Under the pieces are notes generated by a model, which saw only the letters and a list, made by a program, of their open reading frames with translations, had not been told where the DNA came from and ran no database searches. Below are positions 37,473 through 46,306 of a stretch of DNA of 64,000 nt, in pieces. Origin of the DNA: Neokomagataea anthophila (lineage in GTDB: Bacteria; Pseudomonadota; Alphaproteobacteria; Acetobacterales; Acetobacteraceae). Positions within the stretch are counted from its first letter, which is position 1, and each line of letters starts with the position of its first letter. The stretch is taken from contig NZ_JAGRQH010000001.1 of the NCBI RefSeq assembly GCF_018122595.1, positions 186,001-250,000 on the forward strand, written 5' to 3'. Made by a program: the position numbers and the translations under genes.

Positions 37473-40415
37473 ATGTCCACGCCTGTCTCCCATACTCCAC
37501 CCGCTCATCTTTCACCGTTCGATGCCCCCGCCCTCATCGCACGACGTGGCCATTCTTCCTTGCTTACCCCGGATGGAGAACTCCTTTCTCTTACCGTTAC
37601 CGAGACACGCGCCCACCTCCTCAGCCTCTCACCACCACTGCTCATCCATGGCCCAAGCGCCATGCGTGCCCTCGGCTTGCCGCCGCATACACAGCCCGTC
37701 CCATGGTTTGACCTGCTGGAGTTATTTCTATTCGTGCACCCCGCACGCACGGTCGCCCCAACGCCACGCGGCATGGCCCTTGCATTAGAGATTGAGCCCC
37801 CCGCCACCATCGGGGCCGATTTCTTACCGCGCTTATGCGAAATCTTGCTCGACCAGCTCCACGCAAAAGCCCAAACACAAGAGGGCAACACATTACGCGC
37901 CCTCCTCGTGCCACTCACACGCTCAGGCTGGGTCTGGAGCCATGAGGTCAGCCATGTTCTTGGCGCCGCCAATCATACGTCCGGCCATGCTCATGACGCG
38001 ATTCGTATTTGGCGCCGCCTCCCCAAATGGGAAGATGAGGCTCAACGCCCACCACCCAGCGCTCACCCCGTTGATCCCCTCGCCGCGCGTGAACGCCTCC
38101 GTGACATCCTAGGCGCACAAGCCGAGATCCGGCCCGGACAAGCCGATTTCTCCTCCGTTGCCACAGCAGCCTTTGAACCCCGTGAGGCCGTTGGCACGCC
38201 CAATGTCGTCCTCGCAGAAGCGGGGACAGGCACCGGAAAAACCCTTGGCTATATTGCTCCAGCGAGCCTCTGGGCCGAGCGAAATGACGGCGCAGTCTGG
38301 CTCAGCACCTATACCCGGCACCTTCAAAAGCAATTAGAGAAAGAACTCCACCGCCTCTACCCCGACAAAGCCACACGCCGAAACAAAGTTGTGGTGCGTA
38401 AAGGACGCGAAAACTACCTCTGCCTGCTGAATATGGAGGATATGCTCAACGCCACCACCGCACGCGCCGCCTCATCCCCCGATGGCGGCAAGAACCTACT
38501 CCCCCTTGCCCTCATCGCCCGTTGGGCTGAAGCCAGCCAAGACGGGGACCTCATGGGCGGAGATCTGCCCGGATGGTTCGGGGAGGTCTTTGGGCAAGGC
38601 ATCCTACACAGCATCGCAGACCGGCGCGGTGAGTGCATTCACGCCTCATGCCCGCATTACCAAACGTGCTTTGTCGAACATGGTATCCGCCGCGCAAAAC
38701 ACGCAGACCTTGTCGTCGCCAACCATGCCCTCATCATGGCGCAAGCCTCATGGAACGCCGCCACCCCAGAAGGCATCCCCGATGAAGACAGCACCCCATC
38801 ACGCTATGTTTTTGACGAAGGACATCACGTTCCAGACGCCGCCGATAGTGCTTTTTCAACGGTCCTCTGCGGCCTCGAAGCCGCTGAGCTCCGCCGGTGG
38901 CTTTTAGGTGCTGAAGGCAGCCGCTCCCGCGCACGTGGATTACTGCGCCGTATTGAAGATTTATTAGAGCGCGTCCCAACTCTTGATGGCCCCGTACATG
39001 CCGTCCTAGCGGCTGCACACGCGCTGCCCGCACCGGGATGGAGCGAACGCCTGAACCCTTCCAGCACGACGGAGCCGCCCGTTGATCCCGAACAAGATGA
39101 CCTGCTCAGTGGCATCCTGCCCGCCACCCCGCATGAGAATAATCCGTCTGAAGCCTTCCTCCGCGCCCTCAACGCACAACTCCGCAACCGCCGCCACACA
39201 CAAGAACGCGCCAACAACCCTTACCCGCCCTCAGAATGTGACCTTTTCCCCGCAGAACCCGGCATTCTCGACACCGCTCAAACCCTCTCCGCCGCGCTCC
39301 ACACCCTCAAACGCCCCCTCCAACATCTCAGCAATCAACTCGCCGCCCAACTCGACGATGACCCCGAAATGGATTCCGGCACGCGCCAACGCATTGAGGC
39401 GATGATCCGCAGCCTCTACCGCCGCGCCACACTCCGCGTCAGCGGGTGGATCGGCATGCTTGACGCCGTTTGTCACCCGCCAGAACCCAACACACACGCC
39501 CCGCAATATGTGGACTTCATCCGCACCGAACCCTTACCGCGCAACCGCTCCGGCGGCGGCACGCATGATGTCGGCCTACACAGACACTGGCTGGACCCGA
39601 CCATTCCTTTTGCCTCAGCCATACAAACAGCGGCACACGGCCTACTCCTCACCTCCGCCACACTGCGGGATCAAAGCGGCACTGCCTTTGATCAAGACGG
39701 CACGCGTGACTGGCAAGCGGCAGAACTACGCCTTGGGGCCACGCATTTCATTAAACCGCCCATCCGCGCCTCGGTCCTCAGCCCGTTTGATTACGCCAAC
39801 CAAACCCGCGCCTATGTTGTTACGGATGTCTCGACCGAACCGGCATCTCTCGCATGGGCCTTTCAAGCCCTATTCGAAGCATCAGGCGGCGGCGCACTCG
39901 GCCTATTCACCGCAATCAAACGCCTGCGTGATGTCCACCAACGCATTCATGAGCGCCTCGAAGAGCAAGGCATACCGCTCTACGCGCAGCATGTGGATGC
40001 AATGGACAACGCCACCTTAGTCGATATTTTCCGTACAGAAGTGCATTCGTGCCTACTCGGCACCGATGCCATGCGCGATGGTGTGGATGTTCCGGGGGAA
40101 GCACTCCGCATGGTCGTGTTCGAGAAAACCCCATGGCCCCGCCCCGATATTCTCCACCGCGAACGCCGCCGTGTTCTGGCCGATGGACACCCAAGCGATT
40201 ATGATGACCGCCTAACCCGTATGAAACTTCGCCAAGCGTTTGGCCGCTTAATACGACATGGCACAGATCGCGGTGTCTTCGTGATCTTAGATCGACGTAT
40301 GCCATCACGCCTCTTAACGGCTTTTCCCGCAGGTGTGACTGTGCATCGCCTCAGCCTTGCCGATACATTGACTGATATTCAAACATTCTTCAGCCCATCA
40401 CCCGACGCTTCTTAA
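37473..40415 (+). CDS. dinG: DinG-type ATP-dependent DNA helicase (XPD-like, Fe-S)
   Basis: In this 980-residue superfamily 2 helicase, Walker A is EAGTGTGKTLGY (about residue 250) and the DEAH-like box is FDEGHHVPDAADSAF. A cysteine in NYLCLLNM plus CIHASCPHYQTC (C-x4-C-x5-C) matches the four [4Fe-4S] ligands of E. coli DinG. Motif VI is QAFGRLIRHGTDRG. DinG unwinds R-loops, D-loops and G4 DNA with 5'-3' polarity. The N-terminal about 230 residues are an extra domain found in alphaproteobacterial DinG (DLLELFLFVHPARTVAPTPRG), of unclear role. Confidence 0.92.
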   Translation: MSTPVSHTPPAHLSPFDAPALIARRGHSSLLTPDGELLSLTVTETRAHLLSLSPPLLIHGPSAMRALGLPPHTQPVPWFDLLELFLFVHPARTVAPTPRGMALALEIEPPATIGADFLPRLCEILLDQLHAKAQTQEGNTLRALLVPLTRSGWVWSHEVSHVLGAANHTSGHAHDAIRIWRRLPKWEDEAQRPPPSAHPVDPLAARERLRDILGAQAEIRPGQADFSSVATAAFEPREAVGTPNVVLAEAGTGTGKTLGYIAPASLWAERNDGAVWLSTYTRHLQKQLEKELHRLYPDKATRRNKVVVRKGRENYLCLLNMEDMLNATTARAASSPDGGKNLLPLALIARWAEASQDGDLMGGDLPGWFGEVFGQGILHSIADRRGECIHASCPHYQTCFVEHGIRRAKHADLVVANHALIMAQASWNAATPEGIPDEDSTPSRYVFDEGHHVPDAADSAFSTVLCGLEAAELRRWLLGAEGSRSRARGLLRRIEDLLERVPTLDGPVHAVLAAAHALPAPGWSERLNPSSTTEPPVDPEQDDLLSGILPATPHENNPSEAFLRALNAQLRNRRHTQERANNPYPPSECDLFPAEPGILDTAQTLSAALHTLKRPLQHLSNQLAAQLDDDPEMDSGTRQRIEAMIRSLYRRATLRVSGWIGMLDAVCHPPEPNTHAPQYVDFIRTEPLPRNRSGGGTHDVGLHRHWLDPTIPFASAIQTAAHGLLLTSATLRDQSGTAFDQDGTRDWQAAELRLGATHFIKPPIRASVLSPFDYANQTRAYVVTDVSTEPASLAWAFQALFEASGGGALGLFTAIKRLRDVHQRIHERLEEQGIPLYAQHVDAMDNATLVDIFRTEVHSCLLGTDAMRDGVDVPGEALRMVVFEKTPWPRPDILHRERRRVLADGHPSDYDDRLTRMKLRQAFGRLIRHGTDRGVFVILDRRMPSRLLTAFPAGVTVHRLSLADTLTDIQTFFSPSPDAS

Positions 40416-40432
40416 CGCAGGACACAACGCCA

Positions 40433-42763
40433 ATGCCGCTCCTTCCACAATCCACCCTCTCTCACCGGCGCGTATTACCGTTGTGCCTCCTCGTCATCAT
40501 CACGCTTTGTGCATCCATCTCGACCCTCAGGGCTGCCCCGAACCTCACCATCGTCGGGCAAGACTGGCGGAATATCTCAACGTCCATCCTTCACGATCTG
40601 GATGACGGCGCACATGATCTGCAAAGCATCAATAATAGCCTCAACCAAGCGAGCACCAACCCTGACAACACCACCTTAGATGCGCTCATCCACCAAGCGC
40701 AAACCACACAACAAACCATGCGTGGTACGATTGACCAGCTTCAATCCTTTGATGACATCACCCAATCTTATCTTAAAATCCTCGGCCCTAAAGCCGCAGA
40801 CCATGAAGATAGCGCCATAACAACCCAGCGCGCCGCCCTTCTCAGCAACGCCCAAGCGGTGCAAACATCGCTAATGCGCGCCAAGCTGTACGCACTCCAA
40901 GCCCAACAGCTCATCGCCACACTTAATGCCCGCCGTATGCGCCTGCACCACGCCACCCTATGGGAGCCTGTCCCGTCTCCGCTCAACCCCCATTTTTGGG
41001 CAAGCCTCGCATCCGAAAACGCCGAAAATCACGGCTCCTTCCATAAAGGCGGTACATTAAAATATTGGGGAACACTACTGGGCAGCCTCCTCGCCACATT
41101 CCTCATCACGCCTCTCATTATTCCTGCCATCCTACGTATTGCCCTACGCAAACCAGCCATCTCAGAAGACGAGGAAACCCCAACGATTGGGACATCTCTC
41201 CGCGGCGGTATCTTCGTGACCTTCCTTGGCGGATTGGTCGGTGCCATCGTTGCGGGCCTTCTCTGGGCTATACTCATAGCACTTCTCCCCGGCGGCGCCG
41301 CACTTGATGGTAATATCTTCGCGCTCACACTCGCCCAGACATTGCCTTTCTGCGGCTTTATTATCGGCACAGGCCACGCACTCACCGGGCGTCATAGCCC
41401 CCTCGCCCAACACCACCCGGACCTCGCCGCACTCCTGCGCAAAGTCGATGGTGCACTCGCCATCGCAATCGTGACGCTTAACATTCTACGCACCGCCCTT
41501 GAACAAGACGTCTTTGGGCCAACACTGCTCATTGTCCTTGAAATTCTGTTTGTATTAAGCGTCAACATCACTGCGATCCTGATCTTCCGTAAACTCCGCG
41601 CTATCGAAGGCACAAACAGCTTCGCACCGTCCTTACTCGGCCTCATGGTGCTCACCTTTATCCTCAGCAGCGCCGCCATTCTTCTGCGCCATACGCCAAC
41701 CGCATTTTTCCTCATCGGCTGGCTGCTCACACTCGGCACGGCCCTCCTCACCACCGGGCTACTCGCTCTCTTCTGGCGTCACGCGCTTGAGCAATTGCTT
41801 AACCCAGAAGGCCGCATTGGCCGACATCTCAGCGGACTTGGCCTGCCAGAACGCCGCCTCCAACAACTGACGGTCCTGCTCTCCGGACTAGGCAATCTGT
41901 TTCTCTTTTTTCTCCTCGTCTCCACCGCACAAACCAGCGGCAGCGCTAACCCCGGTGATGTCGGTGAACGTCTGCGCCTACTCTTTGTCGGCAATACCAT
42001 TGGCGGCGTGCATGTCTCCCTCGGCACGATCCTCACCATTATCCTCATTTTCTTCGCGGCCTCTTACCTAATCCAGCAAGTCCGCCAGTGGATCCGCGAT
42101 CGCTTTCTCCCCACAACACGCCTCGATATCGGCGCACGCAATTCGATCACCTCCATTTTCACCTATTGTTCGTGGATTTTAGTGGGACTGTTTGAACTCA
42201 GCCTCGCTGGCCTGTCCGTTCAAAACCTAACATGGGTGGTCAGCGCCCTCTCAGTCGGTATTGGTTTTGGCCTTCAGTCTATCGTCCAGAACTTCGTCTC
42301 CGGCATTATTCTCCTCGCAGAGCGCCCGGTACGTATTGGTGACGTGGTCGAAATTTCCGGCAATCGTGGCGATGTCAAACGCATCAGCATTCGCGCCACA
42401 GAACTGAACCTGAGCGACGGCTCAACGGTGATCGTGCCGAACTCACAATTCATCACATCCAGCGTAAAAAACGCCACCTTCTCCGGTGCAACCAGCGCAT
42501 TGTCCATGACCTTCAATGTCCCAACATCCTGTGACCTTGATGCCGTGCGCATGAAACTCATCGAAATCGCCGCCGAGCGTGACGAAGTCCTCGCTGACCC
42601 TGCACCAACTGTCCGCATCAATGCCTTGGGCGATGCCACCGTCACCATGGTCATGACCGTCCGCCTCAGCACTCCCAAAGATGCCAGCAAGGTCCAAGAT
42701 GCCGTGCTGTTCGGCATCTTCCGCCGCTTCCGTGAGGAATATGTTAAGCTGACGACGGTTTAA
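40433..42763 (+). CDS. MscK/KefA-like mechanosensitive channel with an N-terminal DUF3772-type domain
   Basis: The 776-residue protein has an N-terminal signal (cleavage near residue 36), a periplasmic helical domain of about 170 residues resembling DUF3772, then about eleven membrane segments. The MscS core lies at the C-terminus: pore helix region LTWVVSALSVGIGFGLQSIVQNFVSG, then RPVRIGDVVEISG and the beta domain with IVPNSQFITSSVKN. It should act as an osmotic safety valve in the inner membrane. It lies 17 bases after dinG on the same strand. Confidence 0.88.
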   Translation: MPLLPQSTLSHRRVLPLCLLVIITLCASISTLRAAPNLTIVGQDWRNISTSILHDLDDGAHDLQSINNSLNQASTNPDNTTLDALIHQAQTTQQTMRGTIDQLQSFDDITQSYLKILGPKAADHEDSAITTQRAALLSNAQAVQTSLMRAKLYALQAQQLIATLNARRMRLHHATLWEPVPSPLNPHFWASLASENAENHGSFHKGGTLKYWGTLLGSLLATFLITPLIIPAILRIALRKPAISEDEETPTIGTSLRGGIFVTFLGGLVGAIVAGLLWAILIALLPGGAALDGNIFALTLAQTLPFCGFIIGTGHALTGRHSPLAQHHPDLAALLRKVDGALAIAIVTLNILRTALEQDVFGPTLLIVLEILFVLSVNITAILIFRKLRAIEGTNSFAPSLLGLMVLTFILSSAAILLRHTPTAFFLIGWLLTLGTALLTTGLLALFWRHALEQLLNPEGRIGRHLSGLGLPERRLQQLTVLLSGLGNLFLFFLLVSTAQTSGSANPGDVGERLRLLFVGNTIGGVHVSLGTILTIILIFFAASYLIQQVRQWIRDRFLPTTRLDIGARNSITSIFTYCSWILVGLFELSLAGLSVQNLTWVVSALSVGIGFGLQSIVQNFVSGIILLAERPVRIGDVVEISGNRGDVKRISIRATELNLSDGSTVIVPNSQFITSSVKNATFSGATSALSMTFNVPTSCDLDAVRMKLIEIAAERDEVLADPAPTVRINALGDATVTMVMTVRLSTPKDASKVQDAVLFGIFRRFREEYVKLTTV

Positions 42764-42784
42764 TATTTATACTACCCCAAATCA

Positions 42785-42822
42785 TTCAGTGGAGAGGCAC
42801 CATTACATGCTTTTCCACTGAA
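42785..42822. repeat. 9-bp inverted repeat overlapping the end of the CPBP remnant
   Basis: TTCAGTGGA and TCCACTGAA flank 20 bases, 21 bases after the channel gene stop. It could serve as transcript end for either strand. The flanking T-runs are poor. Confidence 0.4.
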
Positions 42823-43093
42823 AAGAATGATGCTGCATTAAAAATAAAGCCAAAATAGAAAACGAATTCGTAATTGAATGAACTAAAAAAATCGATAAGA
42901 AAGGGTTATTCTGTGATTTTATTCTATTTTCATATCCATATGCCCACAAAAAACCGACAAATATCATGAATACCACATATACCGAACTATAATAATGATT
43001 TATGCCAAATATTATTCCTGATATGATGATTGGAAAAACTGGAGAATTTTTGAAAATTAGCCGATTTTTTGTACCTACGTAGGACATTAACAT
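42803..43093 (-). pseudogene. Remnant of a CPBP (CAAX-like) intramembrane protease gene
   Basis: The 96-residue frame matches only the C-terminal half of CPBP/Abi proteases: IIISGIIFGINHYYSSVYVVFMIFVGFLWAYGY (second motif F-x-x-N-H) and FLSIFLVHSITNSFSIL (third motif H-x3-N). The first motif, the E-E-x3-R pair needed for catalysis, is missing and the frame is closed by TAA just upstream of the ATG. The DNA is much richer in A+T than its neighbours and uses Ile/Asn/Tyr codons rare in this window, which suggests transfer followed by decay. A short functional membrane protein cannot be excluded. Confidence 0.5.
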
Positions 43094-43272
43094 AGCTTTT
43101 TACGCGCACTTGAATGGCCCTAGTCCCATAAAAATGCGCCAACTATAATCATAATGATCTAGAAATGTTAATATCCGTTACCCTGGCATATGCCAAATGA
43201 AACCACCTCGGTGCTCACACGCACTCTTCAGGGTAACTTTTCCAACAACCACAAGATCTCAACAACTAGCCC
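43094..43272. other. Gene-free AT-rich stretch between the CPBP remnant and the glycosyltransferase gene
   Basis: It contains a palindrome and a pair of inverted repeats described separately, and no recognisable coding region. Confidence 0.5.
43177..43237 (-). repeat. Nested dyad downstream of the glycosyltransferase gene
   Basis: Perfect 9-bp arms GTTACCCTG (43177-43185) and CAGGGTAAC (43229-43237) enclose 43 bases. The palindrome TGGCATATGCCA (43184-43195) overlaps one arm, and GTGC/GCAC arms lie inside. It sits in the 3' region of the glycosyltransferase transcript. No T-run follows. Confidence 0.45.
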
Positions 43273-44313
43273 TCAAAAAAACGGCTGCAACACATCCTCA
43301 AACAAATCCGTACAGGCTTCCCACGTAAAGCGCTCAGCATGTTTCCGACATTCCGCCCGGTCCGCCTTCAGCGCAGCCAAACACGCAGCTTTCAAATCGG
43401 ACCCAACAGAACCAATGCGCCCATTCGTCCCTGCAAGAATATCGCGCGGCCCCGTCACGTCGTATGCAGCACACGGCGTGCCACTAGCCAATGCCTCCAA
43501 CAGCACAAGACCAAATGTATCCGTCACACTTGGGAACACAAAAACGTCCCCCCCCGCATAAGCAGCTGACAGCTCCCCCTCATCCAAACGCCCTGTAAAA
43601 AACGCCTGAGGGAATTTCTGTTCCAAAGCCGGGCGCTGCGGACCATCGCCCACAACTACCTTCGTGCCGGGTAAATCGAGCGACAAGAACGCCTCGATAT
43701 TCTTCTCCACCGCAACGCGCCCGACATAGATAAAGATCGGACCTGACACGCCAAGTCGTGCTTTCCAATCACAACGCGGCTCCGGCGCAAAACGCTCCAG
43801 ATTAACCCCGCGCGTCCACGGGCTTAAACGCGTAAAGCCACGCCCTTCCAAATCTTCCCGCAAGCTTGCCGTGGCCACCAAAGTCGCCGAGGCCGCATTG
43901 TGAAAATGCCGCAGCAACCGATAAGACAGGTTCAAGCCAAACTTAATCCGTGCCTGCACATATTCCGGAAAACGCGTGTGATAAGAGGTCGTAAACGGCA
44001 CACCCTTCTTGCGTGCCCAGCGCCAAGCGGCCCAGCCAATAGGCCCTTCTGTAACGATGTGCAAAACTTCAGGACGGAACTCCCGCATAATCTGCGCGAA
44101 CTTCCCACCCGGCCGCGTCGCCAAACGAATCTCCGGGTAAGTCGGGCACGGCACCGTGTGGAACTGATCTGGCCCCACAACACGCACCTCATGGCCGCGC
44201 TTACGCAGTTCTTCCACCACGATGGACATTGTGCGCACAACGCCATTGACCTGAGGGTGCCACGCATCCGTAGCAATCAAAATACGTCGTAAAACGCGAG
44301 GTGTCTCTGTCAC
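43273..44313 (-). CDS. GT4-family glycosyltransferase, candidate diacylglycerol glycosyltransferase (Agt-like)
   Basis: The 346-residue GT-B enzyme has the N-terminal ATDAWHPQVNGVVRTM, a membrane-association type central region, the acceptor-domain IFIYVGRVAVEKNIEAFL, and the E-x7-E type motif in TDTFGLVLLEALASGTPCAAYDV. It belongs to the group with SqdX, MgtA (mannosyl) and alphaproteobacterial Agt. The ATG overlaps the stop of the phosphoesterase gene by four bases. In other alphaproteobacteria such a pair is the PlcP-Agt lipid-remodelling module, where Agt adds glucose or glucuronate to diacylglycerol during phosphate shortage. The context supports that role here; the sugar donor cannot be told. 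Confidence 0.8.
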   Translation of the reverse strand: MTETPRVLRRILIATDAWHPQVNGVVRTMSIVVEELRKRGHEVRVVGPDQFHTVPCPTYPEIRLATRPGGKFAQIMREFRPEVLHIVTEGPIGWAAWRWARKKGVPFTTSYHTRFPEYVQARIKFGLNLSYRLLRHFHNAASATLVATASLREDLEGRGFTRLSPWTRGVNLERFAPEPRCDWKARLGVSGPIFIYVGRVAVEKNIEAFLSLDLPGTKVVVGDGPQRPALEQKFPQAFFTGRLDEGELSAAYAGGDVFVFPSVTDTFGLVLLEALASGTPCAAYDVTGPRDILAGTNGRIGSVGSDLKAACLAALKADRAECRKHAERFTWEACTDLFEDVLQPFF

Positions 44314-45218
44314 GCTGTTTGCTTTGCTTCAATCGTGGTCTCAGATGCCATACCCTGCTGCATCATCTGCGCCAGCACAGGCTTCAAATCATCCCCAAGC
44401 GCACCAGCAGGCTTATTAATCTCAGACAACGTGGTCTTCCAAGACTCATGCATCCGTGCAGTCCAGTCCACGAGCTCAAACTGGCCATCCCATTTTTCCA
44501 CCAGAGCGGTGCAGCTTTCCACCCAATCCCCAGTGTTCATATACGTCACACCGCCAATATCGCGGATTTCAGCCGTATGAATATGTCCACAGATTACACC
44601 ATCTGCGCCAATTTGCTTCGCTTCACGCGCCAGCGCCATTTCAAAACGATCAATCGCTTTAACCGCACTTTTCACGCGCTTTTTGGCCCATGCAGAGAAT
44701 GAGCGATACGGCAAACCCAACTTACGACGCGCGACATTAATCCAACGATTAAGGAACAGCGCCGCCGTATAAGCATGATCGCCCAACACCGCCAAAAGCG
44801 GATAACAACGGACGATACTATCAAACTCATCGCCATGAATGACCAGATATTTACGCCCATCCGCAGCAATATGCTCAGCCTTTGGCACCAAACGGATAGA
44901 AGCAATTTTTAATTCCATCGAGAGCCAATTACGAAGCATCTCGTCATGGTTACCGGGGATATAAATGACTTCGGTGCCATTACGTGCCAACCGCAAGATA
45001 AGACGCAAAAATTCATCATGCGCCTCATCCCAATACCACGCACGACGAAGTCTCCACCCGTCAATAATATCACCAACAAGGTAAAGGCGTTCACACGTAA
45101 TAGTACGTAAGAAGTCAGTTGTCAGAGCAACACGACTTCCTCGTGTACCCATATGAATGTCCGAAATAAAAACCGATCGATAAGACGTCGGCTCGGAACT
45201 TTCCACTGTGAAACGCAT
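44310..45218 (-). CDS. plcP: Calcineurin-like phosphoesterase, PlcP-type phospholipase C candidate
   Basis: In this 302-residue metallophosphoesterase the metal-binding motifs are VFISDIHMGTRGS (D-x-H), LYLVGDIIDGW (GDxxD), YIPGNHDEMLR (GNHD), YLVIHGDEFDS and VICGHIHTAEI (GHxH). It looks like the YbbF/UDP-2,3-diacylglucosamine hydrolase-like group in which S. meliloti PlcP was found. PlcP releases diacylglycerol from phosphatidylcholine when phosphate is scarce. True LpxH proteins are usually about 240 residues, and the glycosyltransferase partner and Pho-box-like site argue for PlcP. LpxH-like activity on lipid A precursors remains the main alternative. Confidence 0.75.
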   Translation of the reverse strand: MRFTVESSEPTSYRSVFISDIHMGTRGSRVALTTDFLRTITCERLYLVGDIIDGWRLRRAWYWDEAHDEFLRLILRLARNGTEVIYIPGNHDEMLRNWLSMELKIASIRLVPKAEHIAADGRKYLVIHGDEFDSIVRCYPLLAVLGDHAYTAALFLNRWINVARRKLGLPYRSFSAWAKKRVKSAVKAIDRFEMALAREAKQIGADGVICGHIHTAEIRDIGGVTYMNTGDWVESCTALVEKWDGQFELVDWTARMHESWKTTLSEINKPAGALGDDLKPVLAQMMQQGMASETTIEAKQTA

Positions 45219-45287
45219 GGGACCCGCCCCCTCGCTATTACAGTCCTAGGACGTGTTCTGTCTTAAACGATTCCTTCTCCTTGCCAC

Positions 45288-45305
45288 GTGACAGTTTCAT
45301 GATTT
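45288..45305 (-). promoter_or_regulatory. Pho-box-like site upstream of the phosphoesterase gene
   Basis: On the minus strand AAATCAT-GAAA-CTGTCAC matches the consensus CTGTCAT-N4-CTGTCAT: six of seven in the proximal half, four of seven in the distal half, with the correct four-base spacer. It lies about 70 bases before the ATG, a normal position for a PhoB site. It also lies in the divergent region with the diacylglycerol-kinase-like gene. Confidence 0.45.
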
Positions 45306-45400
45306 CGCTTCCGTGCCGATGGTCAGAACCCCAAGAATAGCGTTCAAATCACTCCATCAAGGCTTAACCTTATTATGCGGTTTCGACAGGAGACGGCGCC

Positions 45401-46306
45401 ATGTACGTGATCCACAATCCCACAGCGGGCCGCCGCAACACACGCAAACTCTGGGCCGTTCTGGACTGCCTTCTTGCGCATGGCATTTCCGTTAAAATCA
45501 TGGAAACCCGTTACGGCGGGCACGCCTCAAGCCTCGCCCGTGAAGCCGCTGAGGCTGGTGCCCGTATCATCATTGCCGCAGGAGGCGATGGCACCATTGC
45601 TGAAACCGTCTCCGGTATGATCGGCAGTTCAGCCCGCCTCGGAATTATTCCGCTCGGCACAGCCAATGTTCTGGCCCATGAATATGGCATCCCCTTCCAC
45701 ACCAAAGACCTCGCCGCCACACTGACATCCCCCCACAGCACCCCTCTCTGGCCGGGGATGATGCAAACCAATCATCAAACCAAACTCTTTGTTCAAATGG
45801 TTGGTGCCGGTTTTGACGCCCATGTCGTGCATGCCATCAATCTACGCCTCAAACGCGCTGTCGGACGGAATGCCTATATCATTCAAACACTGACAGAACT
45901 GCCCAAATATTCCTTCCCAGACCTAACCGTCACCGTCGATGGCAGTACCTACACCGCAGCCAACGCCATTATCAGCAAAGGCCGCCTCTATGGCGGTCCA
46001 TACACACTAGATCCCACCGCGCGCCCAGATCGCCCAGGATTTTCCATTACTTTATTCCGCCATGGCGGCGTTTTTTCTGCCCTACGCGCAGGGATGGCGC
46101 TCCCACAAAGCCGCATGAGCCGCCTACCGGGCGTTATCTCCCTCAAAGGCGCACATGTAACAATAGCTCATCCCGATGGCGTCCCCCTCCAAGCCGATGG
46201 AGACGCCGCCGGTTATACGGCAGTTACCCTCAAAGATGCAGCCCAACCGGTGCAACTCGCCACACCTGCCAAAAACCCTTTTATCGACTCACGCCTCTTC
46301 ACCTGA
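45401..46306 (+). CDS. Diacylglycerol/lipid kinase family protein
   Basis: The 301-residue protein has the DAGK catalytic fold: HNPTAGRRNTRKL at the N-terminus, the nucleotide loop IIAAGGDGTIAETVSGMI, and LGIIPLGTANVLAHEYGIP. The C-terminal beta domain is present (GRLYGGPYTLDPTARPDRPG). Family members phosphorylate diacylglycerol or related lipids with ATP. ACAGGAGA precedes the ATG. It is divergent from the PlcP/Agt-like pair, so enzymes that make, glycosylate and re-phosphorylate diacylglycerol sit together. Its last 18 bases overlap the convergent mgtC-like gene. Confidence 0.85.
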   Translation: MYVIHNPTAGRRNTRKLWAVLDCLLAHGISVKIMETRYGGHASSLAREAAEAGARIIIAAGGDGTIAETVSGMIGSSARLGIIPLGTANVLAHEYGIPFHTKDLAATLTSPHSTPLWPGMMQTNHQTKLFVQMVGAGFDAHVVHAINLRLKRAVGRNAYIIQTLTELPKYSFPDLTVTVDGSTYTAANAIISKGRLYGGPYTLDPTARPDRPGFSITLFRHGGVFSALRAGMALPQSRMSRLPGVISLKGAHVTIAHPDGVPLQADGDAAGYTAVTLKDAAQPVQLATPAKNPFIDSRLFT

